In this document: positions 11,924-23,677 of the stretch, piece by piece
How positions within the stretch are numbered: the stretch's first letter is position 1
How the letters are laid out: every line of letters starts with the position of its first letter
Source: Falsiroseomonas algicola
Lineage (GTDB): Bacteria; Pseudomonadota; Alphaproteobacteria; Acetobacterales; Acetobacteraceae
Assembly (NCBI RefSeq): GCF_011040385.1
Contig: NZ_JAAIKB010000002.1
Location: forward strand, 620,001 to 684,000
Direction: 5' to 3'
Length of the DNA: 64,000 nucleotides
The notes under the pieces: generated by a model
What the model was told of the DNA's origin: nothing
Databases searched by the model: none
Seen by the model: the letters and a program-made list of their open reading frames with translations, nothing else
Position numbers and translations under genes: made by a program

Positions 11924-12804
11924 CCGCGCGTGCTCGCCGTGGCGCGGCGCTGCGGATGCGCAGGCTGTTCCGGTGCCGGCTGCTGGCGCAGCACAAGCCG
12001 GTCCGGCAGTCGCATGTCGACGGCGACGAGCGGCCGGTCGAGCAGGGCGCTGCGCGACTGAAGTTCGGAAAGGCGGTTCAGGGCCGGCGCCTCCTGCCCC
12101 TCCGGCAGCAGCACGTCGGTGCCGTTGTGGAGGCGGAGGTTCCAGCGCCGCTCGCCGACGCGGACCAGCGCCTGCGTGCGTTCCAGCACGTTGCGATGCG
12201 CCAGCAGCAGGTCATAGAGCGCGGCCGCATGCTTGTCGGCACCGGCGCCGACCACAAGTGGCAGTGGGCCGAAGGCGTCCAGCGTTTCAGTCGCCACCAC
12301 GCGGCCCTCGCGATCGATGACGGCGAAGCGGCTGTTGTGCTGCCAGATCGCGAAGGGCGTGCGCTCCGTCAGGCGCACGAGAATCGTACCGGGCAGGCGG
12401 CGCTCGACATGCGCCGCCTCGACCCAGGCGATGGTCTCCAGCCGCGCCTTGGCCTCTTCCGGGGAGAAGGCCAGCATCGGATCGCCGCGCTGGGCGCCGA
12501 TGGCGCCGCTGATGAGGTCGGCCGGCGTATTGCGTCGGCCCTGGACGACGACCTCCGTCACCTCGAGACCGGCCGAGAGCCCGATCTCGCCCACATTCTC
12601 TACGACGGCCCGCATGCGGCCCGCGGGATCGCTGGCATAGACGGCGTAGCCAGCGCCGATCACCAGCATCGTCGCCATCACGCCAAGCGCCGCCGGCCGC
12701 ATCAGGCCACGCCGACGCTTCAGCCACAGCCGCAGCCGGCTGGGCCGATCCGGGTCCTGCCTGGCCGTCCGGCGGCGTGTCGAGACAGGAGCGTTACGGG
12801 CCAT
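11920..12804 (-). CDS. ftsQ: Cell division protein FtsQ
   Basis: A 294-residue bitopic divisome protein. It has a basic cytoplasmic N-terminus (about 1-38), one membrane segment (about 38-57), then a periplasmic POTRA domain starting near VTEVVVQGRRNT (about 82) and the beta domain (about 155-270). The C-terminal 20 residues are Pro/Gln/Arg-rich and unlike the core fold. FtsQ links early and late division proteins through FtsB/FtsL. It overlaps the end of ddl by 11 bases and the start of ftsA by 4. Confidence 0.93.
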   Translation of the reverse strand: MARNAPVSTRRRTARQDPDRPSRLRLWLKRRRGLMRPAALGVMATMLVIGAGYAVYASDPAGRMRAVVENVGEIGLSAGLEVTEVVVQGRRNTPADLISGAIGAQRGDPMLAFSPEEAKARLETIAWVEAAHVERRLPGTILVRLTERTPFAIWQHNSRFAVIDREGRVVATETLDAFGPLPLVVGAGADKHAAALYDLLLAHRNVLERTQALVRVGERRWNLRLHNGTDVLLPEGQEAPALNRLSELQSRSALLDRPLVAVDMRLPDRLVLRQQPAPEQPAHPQRRATASTRG

Positions 12805-13717
12805 GGCGCGCCTCCCTCACCATCCAGGCGCAGAGGTCGGGGAAGGGGATACCGACATGCGCGGCCTGCTCCGGCACCAGGCTGGTGCGAGTCATGCCGG
12901 GCTGGGTGTTCACTTCCAGCAGATAGAGCTGGCCCGGCTCGCCCGCCGTATCATCGTATCGGAGGTCTGCGCGGGACACACCGCGGCAGCCGAGCGTCTG
13001 GTGGGCGCGCAGCGCGATCTCCATCGCCTTGGCGCGCGTCGCCGGATGCACCGGCGCCGGCAGCGTGTGCTGGCTGCCGCCATCGGCGTATTTCGCATCG
13101 TAGTCGTAGAAGACGTGGCCGGTGTCGATCTCCGTCACCTCCAGCGTCCGGTCGCCCATGACGGCGACGGTCAGCTCGCGGCCCGGGATGAAGGCCTCCA
13201 CCATGATGCGGCGGTCGAACTTCCAGCGCTGCGCAATCTCCGCGCGGCGATTGTCGCCCTCCCGCAGGATCTCGACGCCGACGGAGGAACCCTCATTGAT
13301 CGGCTTCACGACATAGGGGCGGGGCAGGGGGTCCTCCGCCTCCAGCTCCTCCGGCGTCACGATGCGGCCGGGCGGCACGGGCAGCCCGGCGGCGGCGAAG
13401 GCGGCCTTGGACGCCGCCTTGTCCATCGCGAGGGAGGAGGCGCGGACCCCGGAATGCGTATAGGGCAGGCCCATCCAGTCCAGCACGCCCTGGATGCAGC
13501 CATCCTCCCCGAAGCGTCCATGCAGGGCATTGAAGACGACATCGGGCTTCGCCGCCTGCAGCGCCGCGATGACGGCGCCCAGGTCATGCCCCACCTCGAT
13601 CGGCGTGACCTCGAAGCCCGCCGCGCGCAGCGCGCCCACGACCTGCCCGCCGGTCGCCAGGCTCACCTCGCGTTCGGCCGAGAAACCGCCATGCAGAACC
13701 GCCACGTGCTTCGTCAT
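12794..13717 (-). CDS. ddl: D-alanine--D-alanine ligase
   Basis: A 307-residue ATP-grasp enzyme that makes the D-Ala-D-Ala dipeptide for MurF. The N-terminus [17 protein letters not shown] is the family's first motif. The ATP-grasp core includes [14 protein letters not shown], and the C-terminus has [11 protein letters not shown] with the metal-binding Glu and Asn. The frame is open far upstream, but the ATG at 13717 sits in an ATGA overlap with the murB stop and starts exactly at the conserved motif. Position between murB and ftsQ is the standard dcw order. Confidence 0.96.
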   Translation of the reverse strand: MTKHVAVLHGGFSAEREVSLATGGQVVGALRAAGFEVTPIEVGHDLGAVIAALQAAKPDVVFNALHGRFGEDGCIQGVLDWMGLPYTHSGVRASSLAMDKAASKAAFAAAGLPVPPGRIVTPEELEAEDPLPRPYVVKPINEGSSVGVEILREGDNRRAEIAQRWKFDRRIMVEAFIPGRELTVAVMGDRTLEVTEIDTGHVFYDYDAKYADGGSQHTLPAPVHPATRAKAMEIALRAHQTLGCRGVSRADLRYDDTAGEPGQLYLLEVNTQPGMTRTSLVPEQAAHVGIPFPDLCAWMVREARHGP

Positions 13718-14631
13718 GGCGTCACCTCGCCGATCCGCTTGATTTCCCATTCCAGCGAGACGCCGCTGGTGGCGAGCACCCGCGCGCGCATCTCCTCGCC
13801 CAGCCCCTCGATGTCGGCGGCCGTGGCGCCACCGAGGTTGAGCAGGAAGTTCGTGTGCTTCTCGCTGACCTGCGCGCCGCCACGCACCAGGCCGCGGCAG
13901 CCCGCGGCATCGACCAGCGCCCAGGCCTTGGCGCCGGGCGGGTTCTTGAAGGTGGAGCCGCCGGTGCGGGCGCGGACGGGCTGCGTCGCCTCCCTCGCCG
14001 CGCGAATCTCGGCCATGCGTGTCGAGATGGCAGCCGCGTCCCCTGGCCGTGCGTGGAAGCGCGCACGGGTCACGACCCCGCGCGCCGGCAGCACCGCCTT
14101 GCGATAGGCGAAGGCAAAGTCCTGCGCCGCCATGCGGATCACGCCGGCGGGCGTCGCCACCTCTGCCCAGTCCAGCACATCCTTCACTTCCGAACCGTAG
14201 GCGCCGGCGTTCATGGCCACAGCGCCGCCGATGGCGCCCGGGATGCCGCACAGGAACTCGAGCCCCGCCAGCCCCGTCGCCGCCGCGTGCTCCGCCACCA
14301 CGGCGTCGAGCGCCGCCGCCCCGGCGATGATGCCATCGCCATCGACGGAAACCTCACCGAAGGCCTTGCCGCCCAGCCGCACCACGACGCCACGGACGCC
14401 GCCATCACGGATGATGAGGTTGGAGGCCGCGCCGATGATGCTCAGCGGCACGCTCTCCGGCAGATCCCGCAGCAGCAGCAGCAGGTCATCGACATCCGCC
14501 GGGCGCACCAGCCATTCGGCTGGCCCGCCGACCCGGAACCAGGTGAAGGGTGCCAGTGGCGCGTCCTGCTGCACCCGCCCGCGCAGCGGCGGCAGCGTGG
14601 CCAGGGCGCGCCTGTCCTCCATCGCCGTCAC
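13714..14631 (-). CDS. murB: UDP-N-acetylenolpyruvoylglucosamine reductase
   Basis: A 305-residue FAD enzyme that reduces enolpyruvyl-UDP-GlcNAc to UDP-MurNAc. It has the [15 protein letters not shown] motif near residues 29-40, [12 protein letters not shown] (about 67-78), [18 protein letters not shown] (about 129-146) and [10 protein letters not shown] with the active-site Ser (about 222-231). This is the type I (short) MurB. The start is taken as the GTG at 14631 in a GTGA overlap with the murC stop; an ATG three codons later is the alternative. Confidence 0.95.
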   Translation of the reverse strand: MTAMEDRRALATLPPLRGRVQQDAPLAPFTWFRVGGPAEWLVRPADVDDLLLLLRDLPESVPLSIIGAASNLIIRDGGVRGVVVRLGGKAFGEVSVDGDGIIAGAAALDAVVAEHAAATGLAGLEFLCGIPGAIGGAVAMNAGAYGSEVKDVLDWAEVATPAGVIRMAAQDFAFAYRKAVLPARGVVTRARFHARPGDAAAISTRMAEIRAAREATQPVRARTGGSTFKNPPGAKAWALVDAAGCRGLVRGGAQVSEKHTNFLLNLGGATAADIEGLGEEMRARVLATSGVSLEWEIKRIGEVTP

Positions 14632-16070
14632 TTGCTGCCCCCGACAAGGCGCGGCCGCGTGCGGGACTGCAGCACGGTCAGCTGCTCGGGCAGCGCATGC
14701 GCCCAGGTCGTGATGTTGCCGGCGCCGAGGCAGACGACGTAGTCGCCCGGCCGCGCGATGGCGTTCACCATCTCCGCCAGGCTGTCCGGGCCCGGAAGCG
14801 GCACGACGGAACGATGCCCGCGGGCGCGCAGCCCCTCGACCAGCGCATCGCGATCGACGCCCGGGATCGGCTGTTCACCCGCGGCATAGACATCGGCCAC
14901 GATCACCGTGCCGGCGTCGTTCATGCAGGCGCAGAACTCCTCGAACAGCGAGGCCAGGCGCGAGTAGCGGTGCGGCTGGACGATGGCGACGACGTCCCGC
15001 GCGCCCGCCTGGCGGGCGGCCTTCAGCACCGCGGCGATCTCCACGGGGTGATGGCCGTAATCGTCGATGACGGTGATGCCGCCGGCCTCGCCCGTGCGGG
15101 TGAAGCGGCGCTTCACACCCTTGAAGCCCATCAGCGCGGTGCGGATGGTGCCCTCGTCGATGTCCATCTCGACGCCGATGGCGACGGCGGCCAGTGCGTT
15201 CTGGACGTTGTGGCTGCCCAGCATCGGCAGGCGCATCGGCTTCAGCGTGCGGCTGCGGCCCGTCGCGCGGTCGCGCACCGCGACCTCGAAGGTCGCGCCC
15301 ATGCGGTCGGTGATCAGCTTTTCCGCGCGCACATCCGCCTGGGGTGAAAAGCCGTAGGTGATGATACGGCGATCCGACAGGCGCGGGATCATCGCCTGCA
15401 CCTCCGGATGGTCGGCGCAGAGGACCGCAAAGCCGTAGAAGGGGATGTTGCCGACGAACTGGGCGTAGCCCTCCTTCATCGCCTCCTCGGTCCCCCAATG
15501 GTCCAGATGCTCGGGGTCCATGTTGGTGACGACGGCGCAGACGGCGGGCAGTTTCAGGAAGGACCCGTCGCTCTCATCCGCTTCCACCACCATCCAGTCG
15601 CCGGAACCGAGGCGCGTATTGGTGCCATAGGCGTTGATGATGCCGCCATTGATGACGGTGGGGTCGAGCTTGGCAGCCTCCAGCACCGCGGCGACCAGGC
15701 TCGTCGTCGTCGTCTTGCCATGGGTGCCGCCGATCGCGACGGCCCATTTCAGGCGCATCAGCTCCGCCAGCATCTCCGCCCGACGCACCACGGGGATCAG
15801 CCGTGCGCGTGCCGCCTGCACCTCCGGATTGTCGCGCTTCACGGCGGTGGAGACGACGACGACCTGCGCGCCGCCGAGATTGGCGGCATCATGCCCCACC
15901 ATCACGGGAATGCCGGCGTCACGCAGCCGCGTGACGTTGTACCCTTCCGCGATGTCGCTGCCCTGGACCGAATAGCCGAGGTTGTGCAGCACCTCCGCGA
16001 TGCCGGACATGCCGATACCGCCGATACCGACGAAGTGGATGGGGCCGATCGAGAGGGGAAGGGCGCGCAT
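14628..16070 (-). CDS. murC: UDP-N-acetylmuramate--L-alanine ligase
   Basis: A 480-residue Mur ligase that adds L-Ala to UDP-MurNAc. The N-terminal Rossmann glycine-rich loop is [12 protein letters not shown] (12-23). The ATP loop is GTHGKTTTT (115-123), and the later HHP motif (DYGHHPVEI) is typical of MurC. The start follows the murG stop directly with no gap (TAG then ATG). The stop overlaps the murB start. Confidence 0.97.
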   Translation of the reverse strand: MRALPLSIGPIHFVGIGGIGMSGIAEVLHNLGYSVQGSDIAEGYNVTRLRDAGIPVMVGHDAANLGGAQVVVVSTAVKRDNPEVQAARARLIPVVRRAEMLAELMRLKWAVAIGGTHGKTTTTSLVAAVLEAAKLDPTVINGGIINAYGTNTRLGSGDWMVVEADESDGSFLKLPAVCAVVTNMDPEHLDHWGTEEAMKEGYAQFVGNIPFYGFAVLCADHPEVQAMIPRLSDRRIITYGFSPQADVRAEKLITDRMGATFEVAVRDRATGRSRTLKPMRLPMLGSHNVQNALAAVAIGVEMDIDEGTIRTALMGFKGVKRRFTRTGEAGGITVIDDYGHHPVEIAAVLKAARQAGARDVVAIVQPHRYSRLASLFEEFCACMNDAGTVIVADVYAAGEQPIPGVDRDALVEGLRARGHRSVVPLPGPDSLAEMVNAIARPGDYVVCLGAGNITTWAHALPEQLTVLQSRTRPRLVGGSK

Positions 16071-17234
16071 CTAGTTGGACTCCGGCCGCGCATCGCCGCG
16101 CGTCAATTCGCGTGCCTCGGCACGATTGGTCAGGGTGAGCACGAGATCAGCCAGCCGCCGCGCCGCATCCGGGCGCGCCAGCCGGGACGCCGCCGCCGCC
16201 GCGCGGGCCAGCACCGGCGGGTTGGAGAACATCGCCGCCAGGTGCTTCGCCAGCGCATCCGGTGTGAAGTCCGGCTGGCGCATCAGCCACGCCGCGCCGG
16301 CGCTGTCCAGCGACCTTCCGTTGGCGGTCTGATGGTCGTCGATCGCATGCGGCAGCGGCACCAGAACGGAAGGCCGCCCTGCGCAGGCGAGTTCCGCGAC
16401 GGTCGAGGCCCCGGCCCGCGCCACGACGAGATGCGCCATGGCAAGCCGCGTCGCGATATTGCCGAAGAAGGGCGAGAGGTCAGCCGGAACGCCGGCCTCA
16501 CGATACGCCGTCTCGACGCGCGGCAGATCCTCGGCGCGCGTCTGTTGCGTCACCACGAGACGCTGGCGCAGCGCTTCCGGCAGCAGCGACACGGCGGCCG
16601 GCACGACATCGGCGAAGATGCGCGCGCCCAGGCTGCCGCCCAGAACCAGCAGGCGGATCACGCCGTCCTCGGCCGGGGCCGTGTAGCCTTCCTCCGCCAG
16701 CGCGGCGAGGGCCGGGCGCACGGGGTTGCCGACCACCTGCGCATGGGCGGAGGACGGCACCTTCGCGGTATCCGCGACCGACAGCGCCAGCAGGTCGGCG
16801 CCCGGCGCCAGCAGCCGGTTCGCGCGGCCCAGCACCGCGTTCTGTTCATGCAGCGCCGTCACCGGCCGCGTCGCGCGCGGCAGGGTGCGCGCCGCGATAA
16901 GCGGCGGGACCGACGGATAGCCGCCAAAACCCACCACGGCCGAAGCATCGATCCGCGTCAGGATGCGCCGTGCCTCCACCGTGCCGGCGGCGAGGGAGAG
17001 CGCGCCCTTGGCTGCGCCCTTGATGCCGCGGCCAGCGATGCCCGACCCGCGCAGCACGAAGCGTTCGGCATTGCTGAAGGCGGGGCTTTCGAAGGCCGCG
17101 CTCCGCGCATCCGTCATCAGCGCAATCCGCTCCCCGCGCGCCAGCAGTTCCGCCGCCAAGGCCTCGGCGGGGAACAGATGGCCTCCGGTCCCGCCGGCGG
17201 CGATGACGATGGGGCGCACGGCCGGTCCTCTCAT
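16071..17234 (-). CDS. murG: UDP-GlcNAc:lipid I N-acetylglucosaminyltransferase
   Basis: A 387-residue GT-B glycosyltransferase that converts lipid I to lipid II at the inner membrane face. It has AAGGTGGHLFPA near residues 12-23 and a second glycine-rich LVLGGSLGARIF near 193. The donor-binding stretch in the C-domain ends with HAIDDHQTANG. It carries about 20 additional C-terminal residues. The start overlaps the ftsW stop by 4 bases (ATGA). Confidence 0.96.
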   Translation of the reverse strand: MRGPAVRPIVIAAGGTGGHLFPAEALAAELLARGERIALMTDARSAAFESPAFSNAERFVLRGSGIAGRGIKGAAKGALSLAAGTVEARRILTRIDASAVVGFGGYPSVPPLIAARTLPRATRPVTALHEQNAVLGRANRLLAPGADLLALSVADTAKVPSSAHAQVVGNPVRPALAALAEEGYTAPAEDGVIRLLVLGGSLGARIFADVVPAAVSLLPEALRQRLVVTQQTRAEDLPRVETAYREAGVPADLSPFFGNIATRLAMAHLVVARAGASTVAELACAGRPSVLVPLPHAIDDHQTANGRSLDSAGAAWLMRQPDFTPDALAKHLAAMFSNPPVLARAAAAASRLARPDAARRLADLVLTLTNRAEARELTRGDARPESN

Positions 17235-18364
17235 CGATCATCCTCGGCGCGGGACAGGCGCTTGCGCGTCAGCGCCAGCAGCATGCCCATGCCGAGCGCG
17301 ATGGCGAGCACCGAGGAACCGCCATAGCTGACGAAGGGCAGGGTCATCCCCTTGGTCGGGATCAGGTGCAGCGAGGAGGCCATGTTGACGAAGGCCTGCA
17401 GCCCGAACTGCGTCAACAGCCCCGCCGAGGCGAGGACGATGAAGAGGTCCATCTCCCCCATCAGCCGGATCAGGCCGCGCACGACGACGAAGGCGAAGAG
17501 ACCCAGGATCAGCAGGCAGACGACCAGGCCGAATTCCTCCCCGGCCACGGCGAAGACGAAGTCCGCATGCGCGTCCGGCAGGACGTTCTTGACGCGCCCC
17601 TCGCCGGGCCCGCGGCCGAGCAGCCCGCCATGGCCGAAGGCCTCCAGCGCCACCGTCACCTGGTAGTTGTCGCCGGCGGCGGGGTCGAGGAAGCGGTGCA
17701 CGCGGGACTGGACGTGCGGGAAGATCATGTAGGCCAGCCCCGCCAGCGCGACGCCGGCCGCGCCGAAGAAGCCGACGATGAACAGGTTGAGGCCCGCCAC
17801 GAAGAACTGCGCGAAGAAGACGGCCGTGACCACCAGCAGCATGCCGATATCCGGCTGGCCCTTCAGCAGGCCGGCGATGACCGCAAAGATGCCGAGCACG
17901 AGCAGCGTCGCGCCCCAGCGCCCGTTCAGCTTGCCTTCCGCGATCAGCCAGGCCGCGACCACGGCGAAGCAGGGCTTCAGGAATTCCGAGGGCTGCAGCG
18001 AACCGAGGCCCGGCAGCGCCAGCCAGCGCCGCGCGCCCTTGATCTCCACGCCCATCACCAGCGTCGCCGCCACCATAGCGACGGCGCCGATCAGCCCGAC
18101 CCAGGCCAGCAGCCGCACCTGCTTCACGGAGAGCATGGAAACCGCGACCAGCACCGCCGCCGCCATGGCGAGGTAGAAGATCTGGCGCAGGAAGAACATG
18201 TTGCGCGATGACGCGCCGATGCGCTCCGCCACCGCCGGGCTGGCGGCCAGCATCATGACATAGCCGAAGCCGATCAGCGCCAGCAGCGCCGCCAGCGTCC
18301 AGCGATCGACGGTCCACCACCAGCGGCCGAGCGTGGAGGTGTCCGCGCGGGAAACCTGGATCAT
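17231..18364 (-). CDS. ftsW: Septal peptidoglycan glycosyltransferase FtsW
   Basis: A 377-residue SEDS-family integral membrane protein that polymerises septal peptidoglycan with FtsI. Around ten hydrophobic segments are visible. Conserved family stretches include KGARRWL near 110, LQPSEFLKP near 125, the [11 protein letters not shown] block near 245 and the C-terminal PFVSYGGSS near 350. The catalytic Asp of SEDS proteins is expected in the large loop carrying [11 protein letters not shown]. It lies between murD and murG with 4-base overlaps on both sides. Confidence 0.95.
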   Translation of the reverse strand: MIQVSRADTSTLGRWWWTVDRWTLAALLALIGFGYVMMLAASPAVAERIGASSRNMFFLRQIFYLAMAAAVLVAVSMLSVKQVRLLAWVGLIGAVAMVAATLVMGVEIKGARRWLALPGLGSLQPSEFLKPCFAVVAAWLIAEGKLNGRWGATLLVLGIFAVIAGLLKGQPDIGMLLVVTAVFFAQFFVAGLNLFIVGFFGAAGVALAGLAYMIFPHVQSRVHRFLDPAAGDNYQVTVALEAFGHGGLLGRGPGEGRVKNVLPDAHADFVFAVAGEEFGLVVCLLILGLFAFVVVRGLIRLMGEMDLFIVLASAGLLTQFGLQAFVNMASSLHLIPTKGMTLPFVSYGGSSVLAIALGMGMLLALTRKRLSRAEDDR

Positions 18365-19736
18365 GCCGCCCTCCCGGTAGCGGTAGCGCCCATGGCCTGG
18401 ACCAGCGCGCGGAAGCGGTCGCCGCGCGCATCGAAGCCGCTGAACTGGTCGAAGGATGCGCAGGCCGGCGACAGCAGCACGATGGGCGCCGCACCGCCGA
18501 ACGCCGCATCCGCCGCCCGGGGCAGCGCAGCGTCCAGCGTGCCGGCGACCTCATGCGCAACGCCATGCGCCGCGAGCGTCGCCGCCAAGGCCGGCGCATC
18601 GCGCCCGATCAGGATGGCGCGCGCGATGCGCGGGAAGAGGGGGGCGAGGCTCTCGATCCCGCCTTCCTTAGCCATCCCGCCCGCGATCCAGACGACACGG
18701 TCATAGGACGCCAGCGCCCGCGCCGCGCTGTCGGCGTTGGTGGCCTTGCTGTCATTCACGAAGCTCACGCCCCGCAGCGTCCCGACCCTTTCCTGCCGGT
18801 GCGGCAGGCCCGGGAAACTGGCCAGCCCCGCAGCGATCCCGCCGCGGTCCAGCCCCAGCGCGAAGGCCGCCGCCGCCGCCGCCGCCGCGTTCTGGGCATT
18901 GTGGCTGCCGGGCAGGGCAGGGGCCTCCCGCAGATCGGCGATCTCCCCGGCCGCATCCCGCAGCGACGAACCCTCTGCCCAGATGCCCCCCGGCACGGCG
19001 TGCAGGCCCGAGATCGGCACCAGACGGGCGGTTACCGACCCGGCCATGGCGGTGGACAATTCGTCGTCCTGCCCGAGCACCGCGACGTCATCCCGGCCCT
19101 GGCGCGCAAAGACATTCGCCTTCGCAGCGGCATAGCCGGCCATGCTTCCATGCCGGTCGAGATGGTCGGGGCTGAGGTTCAGCATAACCCCCACGTTGAA
19201 CCCGACGGTCGCGATTCGCTCCAAGCTGTACGACGACATTTCGAGGGTGTAGGTCCCCTCCGACCCCAACATGTTGAGTCCCAAGGCCGCCGGGCCGAGA
19301 TTGCCGCCGACCTCCGACACCCGTCCGGCCCGCAGCAGCAGGTGGTGCAGCAGCGCCGTCGTGGTGGATTTGCCGTTGGTCCCGGTGATGCCGACGAAGC
19401 GCGCCGCGCTGCCCGCCGCCCGCACCGCGAGGAACAGGTATTCGACGTCGCAGAGGATCGGCCGCCCGGCCTCCCGCGCCCGCACCGCCGCCGGATGGGG
19501 CCTGGGCAGCAGGTGAGGGATGCCGGGCGAAAGCAGCAGCGCATCCTGGGTGAAGGGGCCGGCCGATGGATCGCGCAGCGCGAAGCCCGCCCGTTCCGCG
19601 GCGAGCCGCCCTTCCTCCCGGTCATCCCAGCAAGTGACCTCCGCCCCCCACTCCGCAAGGCGCACAGCCGCGGGCAGCCCGGCCTTGCCCAGGCCGACCA
19701 CGGCGATGCGCTCTCCGGCAAAGGGGCGGAAATCGC

Positions 19737-19740
<4 letters not shown>
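18361..19740 (-). CDS. murD: UDP-N-acetylmuramoylalanine--D-glutamate ligase
   Basis: A 459-residue Mur ligase that adds D-Glu to UDP-MurNAc-L-Ala. The N-terminal [13 protein letters not shown] motif spans residues 14-26. The ATP loop is GTNGKSTTT (120-128), followed by LEMSSYSLE and [11 protein letters not shown] in the central domain and [12 protein letters not shown] in the C-terminal domain. It is coupled to mraY and ftsW by 4-base overlaps. Size is normal for alphaproteobacterial MurD. Confidence 0.96.
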
Positions 19741-20821
<1,081 letters not shown>

Positions 20822-20825
<4 letters not shown>

Positions 20826-22192
20826 CGGGAAGCACTTTCGGTCAGCGCCTGCACCACGGTCTTCATCCCCGTGGCCAGGCTGCCCTTAACGAGGACCGCA
20901 TCGCCATCGCGCAGCGCGGCAAGAACGGGGGCGACGAGTTCGCGGGATGTCGGTGCCCACGCCCCCTGGAGGGCGGCGGGAATGCCAGCCAGGGCATGAC
21001 GCATCAATGGGCCGCAGGCGAAGACCAGATCCGCGGATTCCGCGATGTGCGGGGCGAGCGCGGCGTGCTCCGCCTCCGCGAAGCCGCCGAGCTCCCCCAT
21101 CTGCCCCAGCACCGCGATCCGCCGGCGGGCTGGCAGCAGCTTCAGCAGCGCCAGCGCTGCCCGCATGGAGGGCGGCTGGCCGTTATAGGCCTCGTCCAGC
21201 AGCGTGGCGCTGCCCCCGTCGGGGGTGGCGATCCGCTGCCGGTCGCCCCGGCCGGCCAGGGCCCGGAAGCCGGAAAGGCTTTCCGCCGCCGCGGCGACAT
21301 CCGCGCCGAGCGCCCGCACCACGGCCAGGGCTGCGACGGCGTTGCGGGCCATGTGGAGCCCCGGCGTGCCGAGCCGGAAGTGCAGGACCTGGCCCGCGAC
21401 ATCGGCGGTGATGGTCGTGCCCTCGGCATCGGGCTCCATCGCCGTGGCACGGGCATCGCCGCCCTCGCCGAAGGTCGTCACCGCGGCACCGCCGGCGAGG
21501 TCCCGCAGCAGGGGCAGGAAAGGGCTTTCGGCGGGCAGCACGGCGATGCCATCGGGCAACAGCCCCTGCATGATGCAGGCCTTCTCCCGCGCGATCGCCT
21601 CCAGGCTGCCCATATGGCCGATATGCGCGGCCTCGATGGCCGTGATCACGGTGACATGCGGCCGGGCGAGCCGCGCCAGCGGCGCGATCTCCCCGGGGTG
21701 GTTCATGCCGATCTCGATGATGCCGAAGGCACTGCCTTGGGGCATGCGCGCCAGGGTCATCGGCACGCCCCAATGATTGTTGTAGCTGGCGACCGCCGCA
21801 TGCGTCGGCCCCTGGGCCGAAAGCGCGGTGCGCAGCATCTCCTTCGTCGTCGTCTTGCCGACGCTGCCGGTCACGCCCACGAAGCGCGCGCCGGAGCGCT
21901 GGCGCCCGGCGGCGCCGAGCGCCGTCAGCCCGGCCAGCGTGTCACCCACCCGCAGCAGGGGGGCGCCGGCCGCAAGGCCCGGCGGGTCCCGGTCCACCAT
22001 GGCGGAGGCAGCCCCGCGCGCCAGGGCATCGGCCACGAAATCATGCCCGTCCCGTGCGTCGCGCAGCGCGATGAAGAGGTCACCCGGGCCAGCCGATCGG
22101 CTATCGATGGAGACGCCGGTAATGGCGACCTCGGCATCGATCCTGCCGCCGGTCGAGCTGCGCAGCGCGGCGCTGTCCCACAGGGTCGTCAT
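20822..22192 (-). CDS. murF: UDP-MurNAc-tripeptide--D-alanyl-D-alanine ligase
   Basis: A 456-residue Mur ligase that adds D-Ala-D-Ala to complete the pentapeptide. The ATP loop is [10 protein letters not shown], near residues 109-118. The NNHWGVP block typical of MurF follows, then [11 protein letters not shown] in the central domain and [11 protein letters not shown] in the C-terminal domain. It starts in an ATGA overlap with murE and ends in one with mraY. Confidence 0.96.
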
Positions 22193-23667
22193 GCCGCCCG
22201 GTCCCCGGCCAGGCCACGCACGACCTGCACGTCATCGAAGGGCAGCGTGACGCCGCCGATGGTCTGGCCACTTTCATGGCCCTTGCCCGCCACGGCCAGC
22301 ACGTCGCCGGGCCCGAGGTCGGACAGCGCGCGCGCGATGGCCGCGTGCCGGTCCCCGGCATCGATCCCGCCCGGGCAGCCCGCCAGCACCGCGGCGCGGA
22401 TGGCGGCCGGATCCTCGCTGCGGGGGTTGTCATCCGTCACCCAGCAGCGGTCGGCCAGCCGCGCGCAGGCGGCGCCCATCAGCGGGCGCTTGCCGGGGTC
22501 GCGGTCCCCACCGGCGCCGAACAGCACATGGAGCCGCGCACCCGGCGCCACATGCGGGCGCAGCGCGACCAGCAGGCGCTCCAGCGCGTCCGGCGTATGG
22601 GCATAATCTACATAGGCGGCGGCCCCGTTCGGCAGCCGCGTGGCCAGCTCCATCCGCCCGCGCACGCCGATGAGGCCCTGCAGCAGGTCCAGCGCCCGGC
22701 CGGGCGGCATCCCTGTCGCGATCGCCAGCGCGGCCGCCATCAGCGCGTTATCGGCCTGGAAGCGGCCGGGCAGCGGCAGCGTGAGGTCGCGCTGCTCGCC
22801 CATCCCCTCGACCTGGATGCGCTGGCCGTGCGGCAGCGGCACGTGGCCGACCAGGCGCAGCGCCTCCCCTGCCTCGCCCACCGTCAGCAGCCGAAGGCCG
22901 CGGCGCGGGGCGATATCCCGCAGCGCGGCGAGCGTCGCCGGTTCCATGTCCGCATTGGCCACCGCGGCGGCGCCTGCCGGCAGCAGCGCGTCGAACAGCC
23001 GGAGCTTGGCGGCGCGATAGGCCTCCATGCTGCCGTGATAATCGAGATGGTCGCGAGTCAGGTTGCTGAAGCCGGCCGCCGCCAGCGTCGCGCCGTCCAG
23101 CCGCCGCTGCTCGATGCCGTGCGAGGACGCCTCCATCGCCACCGCAGTGACGCCGCCGCGCGCCAGCTCCGCCAGCCTGGCCTGCAGCGCCACCGGATCC
23201 GGCGTGGTCAGGGACGGCCCGGGCGGGAAGCCCGGGGCGACCAGCCCGAGCGTGCCCATCGACCCGGCGCGGAGGCCCGCCAGCGTCCAGAGCTGGCGGA
23301 GGAAATCCACCGTGCTGGTCTTGCCGTTCGTCCCCGTCACGGCGACCAGCGTGGCAGGTTGCGCGCCGTGGAAGGCGGCCGCGAGCTTGGCAAGGACACG
23401 CCGTGCATCGCGGGCCAGGATCAGTGGCCGCTCGGCCACGCCCTCCGGCCACGCCGTGCCCTCGGGCGCGAGCACCGCGGCAGCGCCGGCCGCGACGGCC
23501 GCAGCGATGAATCCCCGCCCATCGGCACAGGCACCGGGTAAAGCCGCGAAGAGGAAGCCGGGACGGACCTCCCGGCTGTCGGCCGTCAGCCCACTGATCG
23601 CCGGCAGGTCACGGGATGGGGAGACGATGCCCGCCACGTCGCGCAGGAGGTCGGGCAGCGGGCGCAT
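22189..23667 (-). CDS. murE: UDP-MurNAc-dipeptide--meso-diaminopimelate ligase
   Basis: A 492-residue Mur ligase that adds the third stem-peptide residue. The ATP loop GTNGKTST lies at residues 112-119. The substrate-selecting motif in the C-terminal domain reads DDNPR, the form that goes with meso-diaminopimelate rather than lysine. The frame is open far upstream through ftsI, but the ATG at 23667 gives the normal N-terminus (RPLPDLL, then the TADSREV motif near 29-35) and sits 10 bases after the ftsI stop. Confidence 0.96.
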   Translation of the reverse strand: MRPLPDLLRDVAGIVSPSRDLPAISGLTADSREVRPGFLFAALPGACADGRGFIAAAVAAGAAAVLAPEGTAWPEGVAERPLILARDARRVLAKLAAAFHGAQPATLVAVTGTNGKTSTVDFLRQLWTLAGLRAGSMGTLGLVAPGFPPGPSLTTPDPVALQARLAELARGGVTAVAMEASSHGIEQRRLDGATLAAAGFSNLTRDHLDYHGSMEAYRAAKLRLFDALLPAGAAAVANADMEPATLAALRDIAPRRGLRLLTVGEAGEALRLVGHVPLPHGQRIQVEGMGEQRDLTLPLPGRFQADNALMAAALAIATGMPPGRALDLLQGLIGVRGRMELATRLPNGAAAYVDYAHTPDALERLLVALRPHVAPGARLHVLFGAGGDRDPGKRPLMGAACARLADRCWVTDDNPRSEDPAAIRAAVLAGCPGGIDAGDRHAAIARALSDLGPGDVLAVAGKGHESGQTIGGVTLPFDDVQVVRGLAGDRAA

Positions 23668-23677
23668 CGCCGGGCCG